A DNA stretch of 64,000 nucleotides from Streptomyces sp. DG1A-41. Lineage in GTDB: Bacteria; Actinomycetota; Actinomycetes; Streptomycetales; Streptomycetaceae. A model generated the notes under the pieces. The model searched no databases and was not told the DNA's origin. It saw nothing but the letters and a program-made list of their open reading frames with translations. Positions 63,723-64,000 of the stretch are shown piece by piece (the stretch's first letter is position 1; the number at the start of each line of letters is the position of its first letter). Position numbers and translations under genes: made by a program. The stretch spans positions 5,045,001-5,109,000 of the forward strand of contig NZ_CP146350.1 in the NCBI RefSeq assembly GCF_037055355.1, read 5' to 3'.

Positions 63723-63922
63723 CGCGCAGTCGCGCCGCTCAGCTGCGGCACCCGTCCCACTCAGCTGCGGGCACCCGCTCCACTCAGCTGCGGCCCGCCG
63801 GACCCGCTTGGCTGCGCGCAGTCGTGCCGCTCAGCTGCGGCACCCGTCCCACTCAGCTGCGGGCACCCGCTCCACTCAGCTGCGGCCCGCCGGACCCGCT
63901 TCGCTGCGGGCAGTCGTGCCGC
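63723..63922. repeat. 92-bp tandem repeat, 2.2 copies
   Basis: Units 63723-63814 and 63815-63906 differ at two positions, and a third starts at 63907 and breaks off at 63922. Inside each unit CACTCAGCTGCGG recurs. 63903-63922 is the exact inverse of 35281-35300. Intergenic, no coding potential. Confidence 0.85.
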
Positions 63923-63932
63923 TTGGGGCGAT

Positions 63933-63971
63933 GGGGTCCCCCTGCTCGAGCGAAGCCAAGAGCTTGGGGGA
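63933..63971. repeat. Dispersed palindromic repeat (REP-like), copy 2
   Basis: GGGGTCCCCCTGCTCGAGCG continuing AAGCCAAGAGCTTGGGGGA, the reverse complement of 51478-51518 with about 95% identity. Follows the 92-bp array. Confidence 0.8.
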
Positions 63972-64000
63972 GGGTGGGCGCAGCGGCACCCCGCACCGCC

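Overview
The window is high-GC actinomycete chromosome, almost certainly Streptomyces. The evidence is G/C-ending codons, frequent GTG starts, a dnaK-grpE-dnaJ-hspR operon with HspR (HAIR) operators, a HAIR-controlled clpB, and a gene order (etfD-like, dnaK operon, clpB, spermidine synthase, pyrE, fba, kynurenine genes, two NarL-type two-component systems, P450, purA). From memory, this order matches the SCO367x-SCO362x region of S. coelicolor, and part of it matches the Rv033x-Rv038x region of Mycobacterium tuberculosis.

Layout. 1-6000 is an accessory, decaying segment. It holds a truncated ISKra4-type transposase and a broken accessory gene, an ECF sigma factor facing a stand-alone SnoaL-like gene across a 46-bp perfect palindrome, pseudogenes, a 45-bp repeat bounding about 3.4 kb, and a tRNA-Gly(CCC)-like relic. 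6000-13.9 kb is core: an ETF-dehydrogenase-type Fe-S membrane protein, a frameshifted MraY/WecA-like gene and the DnaK chaperone operon. 14-16.3 kb has an orphan sugar-binding lipoprotein followed by a graveyard of gene fragments. 16.4-20.1 kb is the most unusual block: three related LuxR/TrmB-like regulators next to a 70-aa exported peptide with a repeated NTQWP motif and a Rieske-like protein that lacks its cluster ligands. 20.3-24.3 kb has a flavin/F420 enzyme, clpB and a decayed protease-inhibitor gene.

24.4-35.8 kb is housekeeping: YbjN, a DapC-like aminotransferase, a Cys/Gly-rich small membrane protein, DUF2617, a spermidine synthase-like protein, an SRPBCC protein with an internal 46-residue repeat, aldose epimerase, pyrE, fba, an MFS exporter and DUF3151. 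35.9-39 kb encodes tryptophan dioxygenase, kynureninase and a formamidase-like hydrolase, that is, tryptophan to anthranilate. 39.2-45.6 kb has a DUF1023 hydrolase, an acyltransferase and two tandem paralogous histidine kinase/response regulator pairs. 45.8-49.9 kb has two DUF1326 domains in one open frame, a DUF2182 membrane protein, a P450 and a 59-aa gene between TGATCA palindromes. 49.9-55.7 kb has an ABC exporter with a divergent MarR/GbsR-type regulator, a degenerate DAG-kinase-fold protein and purA. 55.7-64 kb has a GntR regulator with a class III aminotransferase, a DJ-1/MarR operon, a membrane Ser/Thr kinase, a membrane-anchored PstS-like protein and a 92-bp tandem repeat.

A caution for any user: at least six otherwise well-conserved genes (including hspR, the SRPBCC gene and the Ser/Thr kinase) are each interrupted by a single-base frame change, several in G/C runs. 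Either the strain carries many fresh mutations or, more likely, the assembly has residual indel errors. These loci are reported as broken as read, with the probable intact product described.
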